A DNA stretch of 64,000 nt from Rachycentron canadum (lineage: Eukaryota > Chordata > Actinopteri > Carangiformes > Rachycentridae): assembly GCA_038496675.1 (NCBI GenBank), contig CM076668.1, forward strand, positions 1,766,754-1,830,753. Reading direction: 5' to 3'. The notes under the pieces are model-generated. The model worked only from the letters and a program-made list of their open reading frames with translations, was not told where the DNA came from and ran no database searches. A program made the position numbers and the translations under genes. Numbering within the stretch: position 1 is the first letter of the stretch; every line of letters begins with the position of its first letter. Below are positions 1 to 11,624 of the stretch, one piece after another.

Positions 1-74
<74 letters not shown>
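1..74. repeat. (TG)n microsatellite, cut by window edge
   Basis: An uninterrupted TG dinucleotide array of 37 units runs from the first base and ends at the first CG interruption near position 75. Its true length is unknown because it continues off the left edge. Confidence 0.98.
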
Positions 75-78
<4 letters not shown>

Positions 79-1184
79 AGTGATTGTGAAGCCTAGCAAG
101 AAGTGTTATTACAGAAAAAGTAGGCCTTAAATAACCCACAATCTCTAGGGAAAAGACCAAATGACTTATTCTCTCCTGTACCATAAGTGCACATCATGTG
201 TACATATGTGACCTCTCCACAGACACCTGTGGGGACTGAGAGTTATCTGTCAGCCTCAGCAATATTTACACTGACTGCAAGTCAACTGAGTGAGCTATCA
301 ATAAGGTACACTATGTGGCCTCATTTTTTAGGGGCATTCACTTGTACAACATATGTGTAGTAAATAATCTAGAGAACCAGGATGTTCTGTGTATGAAATA
401 CAAAATACCTGATAAACCTTTGGAGACAGTTTTTAAAGAAAATCAAACAAAAAGAAAGAAAAACAAAACTTGGGAAAAAAATTGATTAATTGGTTTAATT
501 ATTTCAGGTTTTTGTTTTGTTTAGGCACAAAAATTACTTGATGATCTTTGTTTGGATTAAAAAACAACTGTTTGGCTAACAACGATGATTTATCATGGTC
601 ACAATTAAACTAAATAATTGTTGTCTGTTGGCTGGATGTAAATTTAAGTGTCTTGCATCAAAGTTTGAGGTTCTGTTGACACATCCATACATCCGTCCCC
701 ACAGACTTCCTCCCCACAGGGATTTTTTTGCAGTGCTATAACAATGACACACTCCACCTGCTTTCAGTTCCTGACAAACAAGAATCATGGTTCAGTTTAG
801 TCTCTGGAAACAAAACAACAGAAATACAAGGCCTCTTTCATCAAACCTGCAATAACATGTTGTAAACACCACACTGACATATTATCACCTTTTAGCTGAT
901 ATGACGCCAGTTTGTCAGTCACTAAGCAGGTAGGTAGTGTGCAAAGCCTATTCACATTTTTGTTTTCCACTGAAACGCTATAGGAGCATTGACAGTCAAT
1001 CACAACAGTGAAGTCATGTGCTGGATACAAAAGCAATGAGGTGAGACTCGCTATTAGACTCCATAAAGTCAAGGAGAGCCACAGATTCAGGTAATCCTCC
1101 CTCATATGTTCACTCACCTGTCACTCAAATCTGCCACACCCTCAAATGTAGCCCAACATACAAGTTGTCATAAAGGGCAGCATT
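75..1184. other. no gene or recognised element
   Basis: AT-rich single-copy-looking sequence with short poly-A/poly-T runs around 430-500. Two minus-strand open frames (about 70 and 106 codons) are present but have no domain, repeat or splice context that would make them credible. Nothing else is visible. Confidence 0.6.
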
Positions 1185-1795
1185 GAGCTCTCAGGGCTTG
1201 TTTTTGTACCAGGCTGCAAACATGTATATTTCTGCTAAAGTTGGGAATAAAAATATGAGAGTCAGTGGGGACAGACCAAGTGCCAACCCGCCATGACGTC
1301 ACCAATCTGCTGTTTTGAAGCCTCTAATTTGTAATTTGACCATCGCCATGTTGTCAGGCAGTTCATTGTGTGTGATACAATCTGTCAGTCACGTAGTAGC
1401 CACACCGTCCTCTAAATGGGACCATCATTTAAAAAATTCACATCATGTATTGAAGAAGACTTGAAACTAGAGACTGAGACCATAAACCCATTAGGAAAAC
1501 ATTTACTGAGCTAATAAATCAAGGGAGAAGTAGGGACATTTTCACATAGACTTCAATACAACCTGACTCCTTACAACCAATAGAGTGACCACCTGATGGT
1601 CATTATATATAATGCAGGCTTAAGACACTTGAGATTTGGCTTCACTTTTCAGACCCGTTGTCTACATTCACTTTTATATACAAACTGAAGGACCGAATCA
1701 CTTTTGGAGCTAGACTCCAGTGGCCATTAGAGGAGCTGTTTTCCTTACTTGTTGGTTTCATTTGTCAGCTGCTTGGTGACCTACAGTTATCATGT
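1185..1795 (+). repeat. mosaic teleost interspersed repeat, copy A
   Basis: This segment shares several blocks with other parts of the window. The block around 1210-1240 (ACCAGGCTGCAAACATGT...) matches 8905-8935. The block around 1306-1350 (CTGCTGTTTTGAAGCCTC) matches 23126-23170. The block around 1480-1530 (ACCATAAACCCATTAGG, then TTTACTGAG and AATAAATCAAG) matches 20445-20490. The tail (TTGGCTTCACTTTTCAGACC) matches 20590-20612. I recognise these words from a very common percomorph non-autonomous repeat. It has no coding capacity. Whether it is a MITE or a composite element cannot be settled here. Confidence 0.7.
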
Positions 1796-2099
1796 TAGTC
1801 CAAGTCAACAATTTTTTTTTGTATTATTTAGATGTAAAAGAGTGGAACAGAAGTTAATGAATCAAACATCACTTGATTATTCTATATCATCTTAATACTG
1901 TCCATTCATACTGATATTGACCGATAGATATTGATTGGAGCCATGTCAACCTGCTCCTTTATAGAGGACTTTGTGATGCTTGTCAAGATTTATAGCTGTG
2001 TGAATCCATTATGTCTGTTGATTGTAAATCACTAATTTTGCAAGTAAAGCAGCTAATCTAGACAAATCACTCTGTCATAACAAATACAGGCTGAACATA
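1796..2099. other. no gene or recognised element
   Basis: AT-rich spacer between repeat copy A and the CpG-rich patch. It contains short poly-T and no feature I can support. Confidence 0.6.
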
Positions 2100-2440
2100 G
2101 GGGCAGAGGCGGGGAACGTTTGAGTCATTTTATTAAATCAGAGATACACACGGCTGGTGTGTTTGCGGTGAAGTCTGGGTTTCCGCACTCACACAGACTC
2201 CGGTGAACTGCCCCGCGCTGTTGGCACGTCCGCTCTCCTCGCTCATTGTTGTCAGGAACAGTTGAAAACTCCTCCGTGAATAGTGATGCCGTCACTGGCA
2301 GCCATTGCTTTGTCTGCGCCGCGACTCATACTAACTCTTCTTTAAGCCGTCTGAGGTCGAATAGGACGACTGAACGGTTTCAGCTCGTAAGAGGGAGAGT
2401 GGAAACACGGAGGAAGGAACGCAGAGGATAGGAGAAAGAA
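2100..2440 (+). promoter_or_regulatory. CpG-rich patch, possible promoter or first exon
   Basis: CpG is depleted in most of the window, but about two dozen CpG dinucleotides are packed into these ~340 bases (for example around 2205-2240 and 2320-2385). An unspliced downstream stretch ends in two overlapping AATAAA hexamers at 2707-2717. That combination could mark a short non-coding transcript on the plus strand. No TATA box, coding frame or clear splice donor supports it. A recent CpG-bearing transposon fragment would look the same. The direction is a guess based only on the AATAAA signals. Confidence 0.25.
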
Positions 2441-4534
2441 TAACGATTCATTTAAACTGCAAAGAACTAAAGGAACAAATCTGTGGAAACACTTCAGTGA
2501 CTTGCATCTGTAGCTGGTGCGTGGCCACCTCTGAACCTTCATCTCTGGAAGCTCTCTGTATGTGCAGTCATCTTGTAGGTCCCTCAGCCTCATGGTTTGT
2601 TGATTTACAGTCCGACGTATATCCAAAGAACAGACTAAAACTGAATAGGAAAGGTTGTAGGAAAAATGGTCGAGGGAGCTGTGTTCACGGTGACCTCAGC
2701 AAAAACAATAAAATAAAGAGATAATACTGATGGGGTCATATTTCTGCCATTGTTTTCTTCTTTTTTCGCCTTGCTTCTTCCTCAGGAAAATCAAACAGAT
2801 GACAACTTTATTAACCCGAGACTGATTTATTCAGCGATGCACTTCATTTTGGAAATGGATGCTTGTTTTTTAAAAGGACAGGAACACTATCACTCTTTTA
2901 GATTGTTTGTTGCGTTGTTGTATTTTCTCCCCTCTTCCCTCTACCTCTTTTTTACTTGTCATCCTTTCTGAAAAGAGAGGAAGGGGGTGTAAATCCACAA
3001 GATTGTCATAAAGGTACTTTTCCCTTGTTTTTTCCCAGACCTGAGGAGTTGAGTACCTACTCCATCAAACTGATTATTAAAGTGCGTCAAGCTTACACTC
3101 CGTTTGACCTGCTCCAAACTACACCTTATGGTCTTCAAATAACCATATGAGTTTTCTCTACAGAGTTAAAGAAACAACCCCTAGCAATGCACAACCTCCC
3201 ACGCAATCTATCTGCCTTTCACTTTGAAGCACTCTTTGTGCTCTGTTGACAAAGTGTACAGGAACATTTGGTGAAGTAGGGATTGGGCGGAAGCAGTTAC
3301 CTTACTGTTAATGATTCTGGGATAGATTGTGTCGGGTTGAGTCAATTCCTCAACCCCCTACTTTGCCCCACGCACACCTTCAAAGGCTCACCTGACAGGG
3401 CATAGATGAAAGACAGAGGGAACAGGAGGCGGTGGGAGGTGAGAGGTGTGGCAGACGAACGAGTGGCATAAATAAGAATAAGGAGAAAAGGAAGAGGACG
3501 AGGGGGTAAAGAGGTGTCTGAGGCAGCAAAACTCCGGGCTGTGCCTCCATAGGCAAAGGCTTATATGTGTCAGTGGTGTGTGTGCACGTGCAAGTGTGGC
3601 TGTGCAGGTGTGTGTGTCAGTACACTGTTGGAAACTAGCTTGTTAATGAATTTGGGGAATATTAATCAACTTTATTGCACCTCCTCAATGCAACCATTCA
3701 TCCACCGAGATAGTTTGACAGAGTTGGCACAATAACACTAAAAGAAAAGTTCCTCTTGGTGGCCTGCCAAGAAGACTTTCTTTCCTTCTGGGGTAAATTT
3801 GGTTGTAAAAAAAAAAAAAAAAAAAAGGGAAGGTAGTCTGCGTTAGGGACTGAGAAAGAAAACAGAAGGTACCAAACTTTAGACAAGTCATATGACTCAA
3901 AACACACTAAATAAACAGATATGACAAGGTAAAGCAGGAATAATGTATCAAGACTTGCTTTATGGCTAAAAGGATGTGTGCCATGGTGTGAGAATGGACA
4001 TGATGCGTATATGTAATGTAATGGACAGTTACCTGAAAGCGGCGGGTAAAGGTGGTGGCAATCTGGAAAGAAAACGGCACTAATTTAAATACCCAGTTTG
4101 CATGAAAATGCCACTTCTGGGTTATGTTTCAGTGTATGTTAGCAGCGTATGTCCGAGTGTATCATCATGAGCAGTTTGCCGGTTCTGAGACTTTCTATAT
4201 AGAGTCAAGGAAAAAAAATGACATCAAACAGAATGAGTAATTTAAACAAGGGGGAAAAGTCAAATTAAATAGATAAATGAATGAATCATTAATTAATTAC
4301 ACAAGTAGAGATCTTTAAATAGGGAAATTAGGCGTACACATACATACACATCAAATTTTATGGAAACAACTAATTAGACTGAGTGAAAACAAAAGTTTAT
4401 AACTCAGTCATCATCTTCGGGGGAAGAACAGTTTCTGTTGATTTAGAGATGAGCTCAAGAGCTTCTCTTTTTTGACATGCAACGAAACAGGGTTCCAATT
4501 CCTTCAGTGCACTTATACAGCTTTCTAAAACGTT
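2441..4534. other. no gene; poly-A run and short TG tracts
   Basis: Contains the paired AATAAA at 2707-2717, a 20-base A run at 3807-3826 that could be a retroelement tail, and a short TG-rich stretch near 3570-3625. The stretch 3290-3480 (single-copy, with TCAAAGG and CACCTG words) looks a little like regulatory DNA but is not distinctive. Open frames here are short and unconvincing. Confidence 0.5.
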
Positions 4535-4925
4535 AAAAAATCATTTTTGCGCAATTACGATTATGATGTCGGCATCTAAAAGAGTTGATCTTTTTTATTT
4601 CAACCTAATTTATTTTATTAACATATACATATGTTTAGATATGCATATGTGCATAAACACATACATATATATTTAATAAAATGTCTTTAGATATATATTA
4701 TTTTATTCATTTATCTCCTTTTGAGCTTTTTAAGTATTTATTTGTTATTCCAAAGAACTGTAGTCAAAGTTCAAGAAAGTCCACAAAGTTTTTTTTAATC
4801 TCAATAAATTTGTGGTCTTTCCATAGTCAGTGGGTAATTGTGGTAATTAATCTTGATCTCATTATTGATCAAAAGAATCCTGATCATAATTTTTGCCATA
4901 ATCGATTAGCCATAGTTATAATTTT
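4535..4925 (+). repeat. hAT-like MITE family, copy 1
   Basis: The right half (about 4745-4925) aligns with the reverse complement of 22440-22600. Shared words include AAAGTTCAAGAAAGTCCA versus AAAGTTGAAGAGAGTCCA, TCAATAAATTTGTGG versus TCAATAAATATGTGG, TTATTGATCA and GCCATAATCG versus GCCATAATTG. The AATAATCxTGATxATAATTTTTGCCATAATCG style of ending is one I know from teleost non-autonomous hAT elements whose termini read like CAGGGCTGCACGATTATGG. No transposase is present. The left boundary is approximate. Confidence 0.6.
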
Positions 4926-5504
4926 GAGCATGACATGCACACAAACTGTATTAAATCATGCTAGTAAGACTCAGAAGAACAGATGACTATTTTTTGACAT
5001 ATGAGCAAACAGTCTGGCCAACTGGGAATCGAACCGGGGCCGTAAAATAATAAGGCACATGTCTTATCTACTCAGCAGGTGGATAAATATTCACCATACA
5101 GAACTAATGCCTCATAAACCCCAAGATAAAAAGTAGTTCATTTAGCTTTGTACTTAACACTCACACACGTCAGCACTGGCAAGATGTGATCGAACAAGTG
5201 TCAATCGTGATGATGACGTTTTAGTAAAACTTAGCACTTCCTGTTGCGTCCGTTGTGTCTGAGGTATCAGTTGATTCTCTTTAGCTGAGCTGGTCTTCAG
5301 CCTCCACTCAATGGTTGTGTCCAGTGTCAGTGTTTGATAGTTAACAGGCTGATAACTGCAGATGTTTGGTTCAATCGCAGAACTGTTAGCTCGAAAGAAA
5401 ACAACATGTGGCCTGACATTACTCTACTACTACTATCTATCTCTACTACTCTGTAGTCACTCTCAGACAGTCTGAGAAACACCACATCAAATGGGAGACT
5501 GATT
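4926..5504. other. no gene; minus-strand tRNA-like B box
   Basis: A perfect RNA polymerase III B-box word (GGTTCGATTCC on the minus strand, 5025-5035) lies in a sequence that does not fold into a proper tRNA cloverleaf, so it is most likely an old tRNA-derived SINE or pseudogene scrap. The rest is unassigned. Confidence 0.4.
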
Positions 5505-5745
5505 CAGTCGTGGGTCGCTTGGACCACATGTTGAGCAAGGCTGGTCTAGAGGTTTGGGCTTGAGTCACAAGTTTGTGACTTGAGTCTTTTGACATGAAAA
5601 TATTTGACGCCTCACATCAAGCCAAAGATTAAAAAATCCACTTTCCACTGATTCTTTTGTGGCAGCGTCACAATATGAACATATTGATCTTCTATTCTAT
5701 CATTTATAATCACACTGCTTCTCTGTCCTCCCCTCTGCTCCCTGC

Positions 5746-5767
5746 CACACACACACACACACACACA
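5746..5767. repeat. (CA)n microsatellite
   Basis: Eleven CA units followed by GAGACACACAAACACA, an imperfect continuation. Confidence 0.95.
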
Positions 5768-5972
5768 GAGACACACAAACACAGCAGAGCAGAGAAGCTG
5801 TGGTTTCTGGTAACTGAGCCAACTGAATTGAAGATAACACGATGAAAAATGAGTGAAAGAGTAAAAGTATTCATCAAAGCATCTGCTCAGCAAACATGAA
5901 GAAAAGCAACATTCAACTCCTCGTCTCAGTCTCCTGACCACTGTGTGCTGGTTAACTAATAGTGAATTGTTT

Positions 5973-6006
5973 CAAAGCAGCTAAAGCGAATGCTTTAGCT
6001 GCTTTG
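5973..6006. repeat. perfect palindrome, 15-bp arms, 4-nt loop
   Basis: The left arm 5973-5987 (CAAAGCAGCTAAAGC) is the exact reverse complement of 5992-6006, with GAAT between. It would form a stable hairpin or small cruciform. Confidence 0.9.
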
Positions 6007-6075
6007 TCTAACAGATTATCTTAGTTTGCCATGAATCTTAAATTGCGACATATTCTTGTAAACTGAGCCCCCCCC

Positions 6076-6114
6076 CCCTCTGCTGCTGGTGTGAATCACA
6101 CCAGCAGCAGAGGG
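6076..6114. repeat. perfect palindrome, 19-bp arms, 1-nt centre
   Basis: Arm 6076-6094 (CCCTCTGCTGCTGGTGTGA) is exactly complementary to 6096-6114 with a single A at 6095. It abuts a run of C (6068-6078) on the left and a GGAGGA-rich stretch on the right, so the possible pairing between C-rich and G-rich flanks continues imperfectly. Confidence 0.92.
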
Positions 6115-6410
6115 AGGAGGACAGAGGACAGGAGGAAGGACTGACATTGACTGGTGTCTGTGTTCTTCACTCTTTCTAAACTTCACTCAGTATTTTGATG
6201 TCAACTATATTACTTATTTCACTGACAGTTTGTTTCCGCTGAGGTATTCTTGGGTTTATAGTGACTTTGCTGTGAATGTTACTGTTGTGTTTAGTTTAGG
6301 GGACTCAACACTCGACTCAGGACGTGTTAGTCTTGACTTGAGACCTGACCCTGGAAAAACTTGACACATACCTGTGACTTGGTTCCATGTCACCTCTGCT
6401 AAAGTCATGA

Positions 6411-8189
6411 ATCAGAAGCTCAGTGTAGCTAGTTGGATAAAACTACACTTTTTGCTCCTCTTTGGTTAATTCAGGTCAAACAACATTGTTAATGTGTGTG
6501 AACTTCTACCAGAAAACCTTGATAAAAGTCCAAAAAAAAGTTTAAAAGTTTGAAATAATGCTCCTGTTTTAGTTTTTATGAACATTTGTCTCTTTGTAGT
6601 TTGTTTCTCACTGAAGCTGATTTTATTTTTGCTAGACACTGTTTCATTCTACACACAATCTCACACAAGCTGTGATGGATGAGCCAGAGACTGCAGGAGG
6701 AATCCAGTTGTTTTAAAGGTGGTCCATGACTCCTAAACTGAGCATTGTTGACTAATCAGTGCAAAGATTGACTATTGGACATCGCCAACATGAGTTTGTC
6801 TTGCTTTAGTCATGTAGATTGAATTGGAACAGTTTCTGGTGAGCTTCTCTTGTATAATTTCTCTTGTGCCTGGATGAAGTAAAAGGGTGTCTTACTGGTG
6901 AGAAAAGTGGTTTTACACTAAAATCAGGCCAGACTAATATGGTTTATCTTTATAGAAACTATTCATTCAAATAAAATCCATGAAAGACAACAAATTTGAA
7001 TGCAGTTCATATTTATTGGGTCCTAAAACAGCAGTAGCTCGTGTAACATTTTCCAAACTAAAGTCTCACATTGACGTGTCAGTGCACTTGCACTGCACAC
7101 AGAAACACACACACTCACACATGTGCATGATATTGTGTCTCAGTCCTCCTCTAAACAGCCCCAGCCCAAACCTCATTAACAGAAACTGCATCCACAACAC
7201 TTGGTGCTTGTGCAATAACTTGTAAACACATTAAAAATTAAATTGCACCTAAAGGCTTTGAAGCTGCATGTGCATTTTAATGCACGAGCCTCCCAACTTC
7301 TATTAACAAGCGGTGTCCCCTCTAAAAATGACAAACATTTGAATATTTTCAATAAATTCAGATTGTGCCAATGTGGATGATTACAATGTTGTTGGAAATT
7401 GCTTCAACTCAAGAACGTCACTGCCACGTTTGTTTAATTCAAAATCAAGAGGATATGAGGTCTCAGAAACATACTGAAATGAGGAGATGTGAAAGCCTGC
7501 CTCCGTTTACGTTCACAAACGGATAAATAACAGTCCTACAGAAGTCAAAACTGATAACACATAATAAAGTGCTGCATACCACCCAAGATGCACAATGTCC
7601 AGATAAAGGTTAAAGATCAACACTGTTGATATTCTATATTTTTCTCATGATCAACAAATCCCATTTGAATTTGATCCTCGTTAGCGGCATCAATTTAAAC
7701 TGACACTGACGAGATAGATCCCATGAATGATTTGTGTTTATGGGTTAATTGACCCATTGAGTAATGTTTGCTGAAAAAAAAAAAACTACTGTTGTAGAAC
7801 ATTCAAGTCTTTTTCACTCTTTGTGAGTCGCTTTTTAAAGATTTACATCTTCCAGTCCTGGGGCAGTATGATAGAAACCTCCTAACTGCCAGATCCTATC
7901 TTAAGTGTTCGTAATTAGGGTTAGGACCTGATTTAGGAAAAATGCTGTTACAAACGAGTAGTTGCTGAGTCAATGTTCATATATTAGCTTCCTAATTTCC
8001 ATCCTAAATCTTAAATAGATTCTCCCAACTTTCACTTTTCCAACACTTTACAAACTTGTTTCATCCATATATTATATGCTCTTTTATTTGTTTTTACACA
8101 ATCAACAAAGTGTGAAGAGGAGAGATTTAAATGATTGAGAAGCTGACTCAAGCTGGCAGATGCTGTTAACATGTTAACTCATCAGTAGT
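6411..8189. other. no gene or firmly recognised element
   Basis: AT-rich sequence with a short CA stretch near 7100. Segment 7880-8030 has repeated TCCTAA/TTAGGA words that suggest an old MITE, but I cannot delimit it. No credible coding frame was found. Confidence 0.5.
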
Positions 8190-9050
8190 AGACTGTAAAT
8201 AACGATGGACATAACCATTGAGGCGGATCCTAAAGTGAGCCACTCCGTTGTCGCCACTCTTGGCAGTGGCTGACTCCACCCTTTACTCCTTGCTGAACCA
8301 AATATGGGCACAAGGTGGGATGTATGCGGAGCCAAGACTAAACGGGGGGAGTCTATTATGGCCATTTTTGCTGATGGTCATTTTATTCTTGGTGTTTAAT
8401 GAAATAAATTTACATCCTTCAGTGCTCCAAAAAGAGCACTGTACATCTAATAGTGTATGTTCACCCTCTGTCTGAAATGCTCTGATAGAGCTCAGGGGCT
8501 CCCCTTTGAGTATGGCTCCCCTGCCTCCTCTAAAGGCGACCAATCAGACTGATCAGCTTGCCGACAACTACCATGGCAGCGCCATGTTCCGGCCATGCCT
8601 TGCTTTAATTTAAGTTAATATTGTTTTGAGCGAGGATCTGATCCTTATGGACCTGATCCACCATCACAACTTGGCTGGAGCAGGAAAACAAGGTTATGTA
8701 CTGTCAGGTAGGAAGGAGGGAAGAGGCAGAGATGTGGGGAGAAGTGCTGCGAATTAAGTTGCTGGACAGTCTGTAATTGACTTTGCATGACAGGATTCAT
8801 AACATGAAATACTTTTACAAAAAACTCTTTTTTTATTTGTGGTTAAAGGAATAAAAAATTATGGAGGAATGGGCAGATATAGAGACCAAAGCCCCTGTTT
8901 ATACCAGGCTGTAAACATGTTTATTTCTGCTGTGAAGTTGGACATTTTAACATGGGTGTCTATGGGGACTGACTCACTGTTGGAGCCAATCCATTAGAGG
9001 AACTGCTGTTTTTGGGGTTCTTGGAGGTTGCGTCAGTTGCTAACTGAGAC
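8190..9050 (+). repeat. mosaic teleost interspersed repeat, copy D
   Basis: The right part, 8888-9045 (ACCAGGCTGTAAACATGT, GAAGTTGGACATTTTAACATG, TCTATGGGGACTGACTCA), matches 1205-1265 and corresponds to a common percomorph repeat. The left part begins near 8194 with AGACTGTAAATAA.GATGGAC, the usual start of that family. The middle, 8360-8880, diverges, so the copy may carry an insertion or be two neighbouring fragments. Confidence 0.6.
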
Positions 9051-10439
9051 ATAAAAGTTTATAACTAATGTTGGATCGAGGAATTGGGATAAGATTCCTA
9101 AATTTAGTTACGATTTGCTCCTGCAATACCAAAGTTGGAAAAAAAATCAGATTTTATACTGCAAAGAAGTTTCTGTAATGAGTTCCAGATCCCTAAGAGA
9201 TACATTTTGGATCATTCTGTTCCAGCACTAATGCTCAATGTCAAATGTTTTAACATTGTCCTTGAACATTACCTCGGATTCAATGATGATGTTCTTCCTG
9301 GCAATGGAGTTTGATCTTCAGAAGGAACCCCCTGGCCGGAGAGTGAGTGCCACAGCAAGGATGGAGAAGGAGACGAGAGGAAACTAACACATTTTTTCGA
9401 TTTGGTGATAATAAGACAAGGATGTTAACATGACCTTCAGTGAGAGAGGGATTACCACACAACTGCTGTTTGCAAACCTCAAGCCGTGGCTCAGCAGGAA
9501 TCATTTCTTTCCACTACATGCATGAGCACATGAACAAAAGCAGAGGAAAACACACACACACGAACACACACCCGCAGCTACACCTCCTGCCATATGTCTT
9601 AGTGGACTGAGGCACAGGGGTGGCAGCTTTCCCCGGACAGATTGGAGTATCAGGGGGAGGTAGAAATGGCCTGATCAACACCTCGCTCACCAAGCACGGC
9701 TGCTTTGGTCTGGGCTCGCTGCCTTCAGAGGGAACAGTCGCAGTCCAAAGCTGCTTGTGCCAATGAGCATCTTTTCAAATATGATGCAAACAAGAAGCTT
9801 AATGCAATAGTCCAGTTTCTGCTGCTTATGCACAGAACTGGTGACGCTGGTTAATCTGGTTCTCTTGAGTATTTCGTTTATTTGTGAGTCTGTGATTTCT
9901 ATGATGTGATACATGGCCCTCTGTTTTCTCCTTTTTTTTTTCTTAAGTAAATTTAGGTCGGTAAGGGATTTATGTCAGCAATAAAAATTCTGTAGGTTTT
10001 TGGTAGAGACACAATAATCCTCCCACCCCATAACAAAGAGTTTTTTGTAATGCAGTTAACTGTATGATTTATTAACTGATAGATCTGCATTTATATTTAA
10101 ATAAAATCTATACACAGTAACAGATAAAAGACTAAAGGTAAAATTTAGGAAACAAGCTTTTGTATCCAACACCAATATTTTATATTCAGCTGTTTCATCA
10201 GTTTTGCAGTTCACCCTTTACCAGCGACATGATTAAAATGCTACAAATCCAATGATGCACTGGAATTGGCAATCTAATAATGTAAGGCTGGTGACATTAG
10301 GTAACTTGCAGATTTCCACTGTAAACCAAGTGGTTGGCTCATTAGTTTATTACCTGAAAGCTCCTGAAGTCTGATGAAGTTATGTTTGCTGCAGCTCAGA
10401 CCTCAGGCAGTAGAGAAAAGGGTCACCCATGCTTTAGGT
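9051..10439. other. no gene or recognised element
   Basis: Includes a CACACACA stretch near 9550-9570 and a poly-T run near 9930-9942. The open frames on the minus strand at 9280-9504 and 9687-9914 have no recognisable protein features. Confidence 0.55.
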
Positions 10440-10640
10440 CTGGACTGACAACGCTGATAATTTACCGTGTGTCAGCACACTGAGCAGCCCTCGCCTCCTC
10501 ATTGTCACGATATGCATGCAAATGCACGATATTTGCACCTGCCGTGAGCCTCCAGCTGGCCATTGCTCTTTCAGCCAATCAAAGAGTAGCGTGCCTTAAA
10601 TGCTCATCTTGGAGATGCAGCCTCCAGGAGGGCACATCAT
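10440..10640. promoter_or_regulatory. candidate enhancer with POU octamer
   Basis: Single-copy-looking sequence with a perfect octamer ATGCAAAT at 10516-10523 inside GATATGCATGCAAATGC. CACGATAT occurs twice, at 10507-10514 and 10525-10532. E-box-like CAGCTGG, a CCAATCA box near 10575 and a Tcf-like CAAAG follow. POU factors are known to bind the octamer. Function as an enhancer is inferred from motif clustering only; conservation was not testable. Confidence 0.3.
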
Positions 10641-11576
10641 AACTATCTGATATAACTGCACTGTAAACAAATATTTATAGAGACAGTTCTATCCTTGGTC
10701 AGGAAATGTCCCTACGGGCCATACATAAACATACATGGTTTCATGAAACACGTCAGTTCTTTTGACCGAATTTAATGCAACTTCTAATTTTCTAAAATAA
10801 AAAAACTGATAAATAATATCCATTAATATTCATCAATAGAATTCAATACTTGAATTGTGCCTTTTTTGGCACTGTGCTGTAATGGTCTTATTTCCTATCA
10901 GCTCCCTATTGATGTTTGGAAGCTCAATAGAATTCAGCAGTTTGCAGACATCAACACTGAGCTGTTTCGGATTTGGGGGAGACACTGACCATTATAACAA
11001 AAAAAAAAAAAAATCAGGGAGTTTATTTTTAAACATGTCTGTTTTTCTCAGACAGTCGCCTCGTTCAAGGACATTTGAAACATTGAGGAACACAGCGACA
11101 GAGCTGCTTCAGAAACGAGCAGAGTGAAAACAAACTGTTACTCAGAGAGTGACACAGACGGCTGAGGAACGCCAGGCCTGCTCACAAACACTACCAAATC
11201 CAAGAAACTGCTGTTTTACTGCAATCTAACTGATGGAAAGATGCAGAATAAGCATCTGCACATCCACACCATTAATGTTAATGTGCGTCAAACAGAAAAA
11301 TCTGATTCCAGTGTGTTTTTATATTGTCTATAAAGATCAAAGTTAAAATCACTTGAGCCATACAAAAATGTAATATGACATATGAGCCCTTATATGGAGA
11401 GACATGAGTCATTACATGACATGTACATTACAAACGTCCTCGAGACACATGAAGATATATGTTTATGACCTATAGGAAATAGCCATAATGAAATTTGTAT
11501 ATATTTGATTAAAATATATCTATATGATGACATTTTATGATATATCATGTTGTGGCCATATAGTTTAATGTTACAT
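10641..11576. other. no gene or recognised element
   Basis: AT-rich, with a 15-base A run at 10999-11013. The 11360-11570 part is rich in CATATG/TATATG words and may be an old repeat. One plus-strand open frame of about 90 codons spans the A run, which argues against it being a gene. Confidence 0.5.
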
Positions 11577-11624
11577 ATCTTATCTTATCTTATCTTATCT
11601 TATCTTATCTTATCTTATCTTATC
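11577..11624. repeat. (ATCTT)n pentanucleotide microsatellite
   Basis: Nearly ten perfect ATCTT units, ended by a T-to-G change (TATCGTATAC). It is flanked by CATAT-rich sequence. Confidence 0.97.

Larger units (their letters stand above)
5505..6410 (+). repeat. GACTTG/GACTCAA-rich interspersed repeat
   Basis: Both ends carry dense, partly inverted GACTTG/GACTCAAG words: 5550-5595 (TTGAGTCACAA then TTGTGACTTGAG) and 6300-6405 (GTCTTGACTTGAGACC, then TGTGACTTGGTTCCA and CACCTCTGCT). The latter ending resembles a widespread teleost repeat that finishes in a GACTTGGTCCCACCTCTG-like string. The interval also contains a (CA)n array and two perfect palindromes, listed separately. Treating the whole span as one element is inference; it may be two fragments. 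Confidence 0.4.

Noticed and set aside
5005..5090. Minus-strand tRNA gene
   Set aside because: A perfect B box is present, but the T stem has two mismatches, the D and anticodon stems do not form, and the acceptor arms do not fit the required spacing.
10855..11127. 90-codon plus-strand frame
   Set aside because: Crosses a 15-base A run, giving a poly-Lys stretch, and has no recognisable domain.
11577..11624. CRISPR-like array
   Set aside because: Simple pentanucleotide repeat without spacers. No array with unique spacers exists anywhere in the window.
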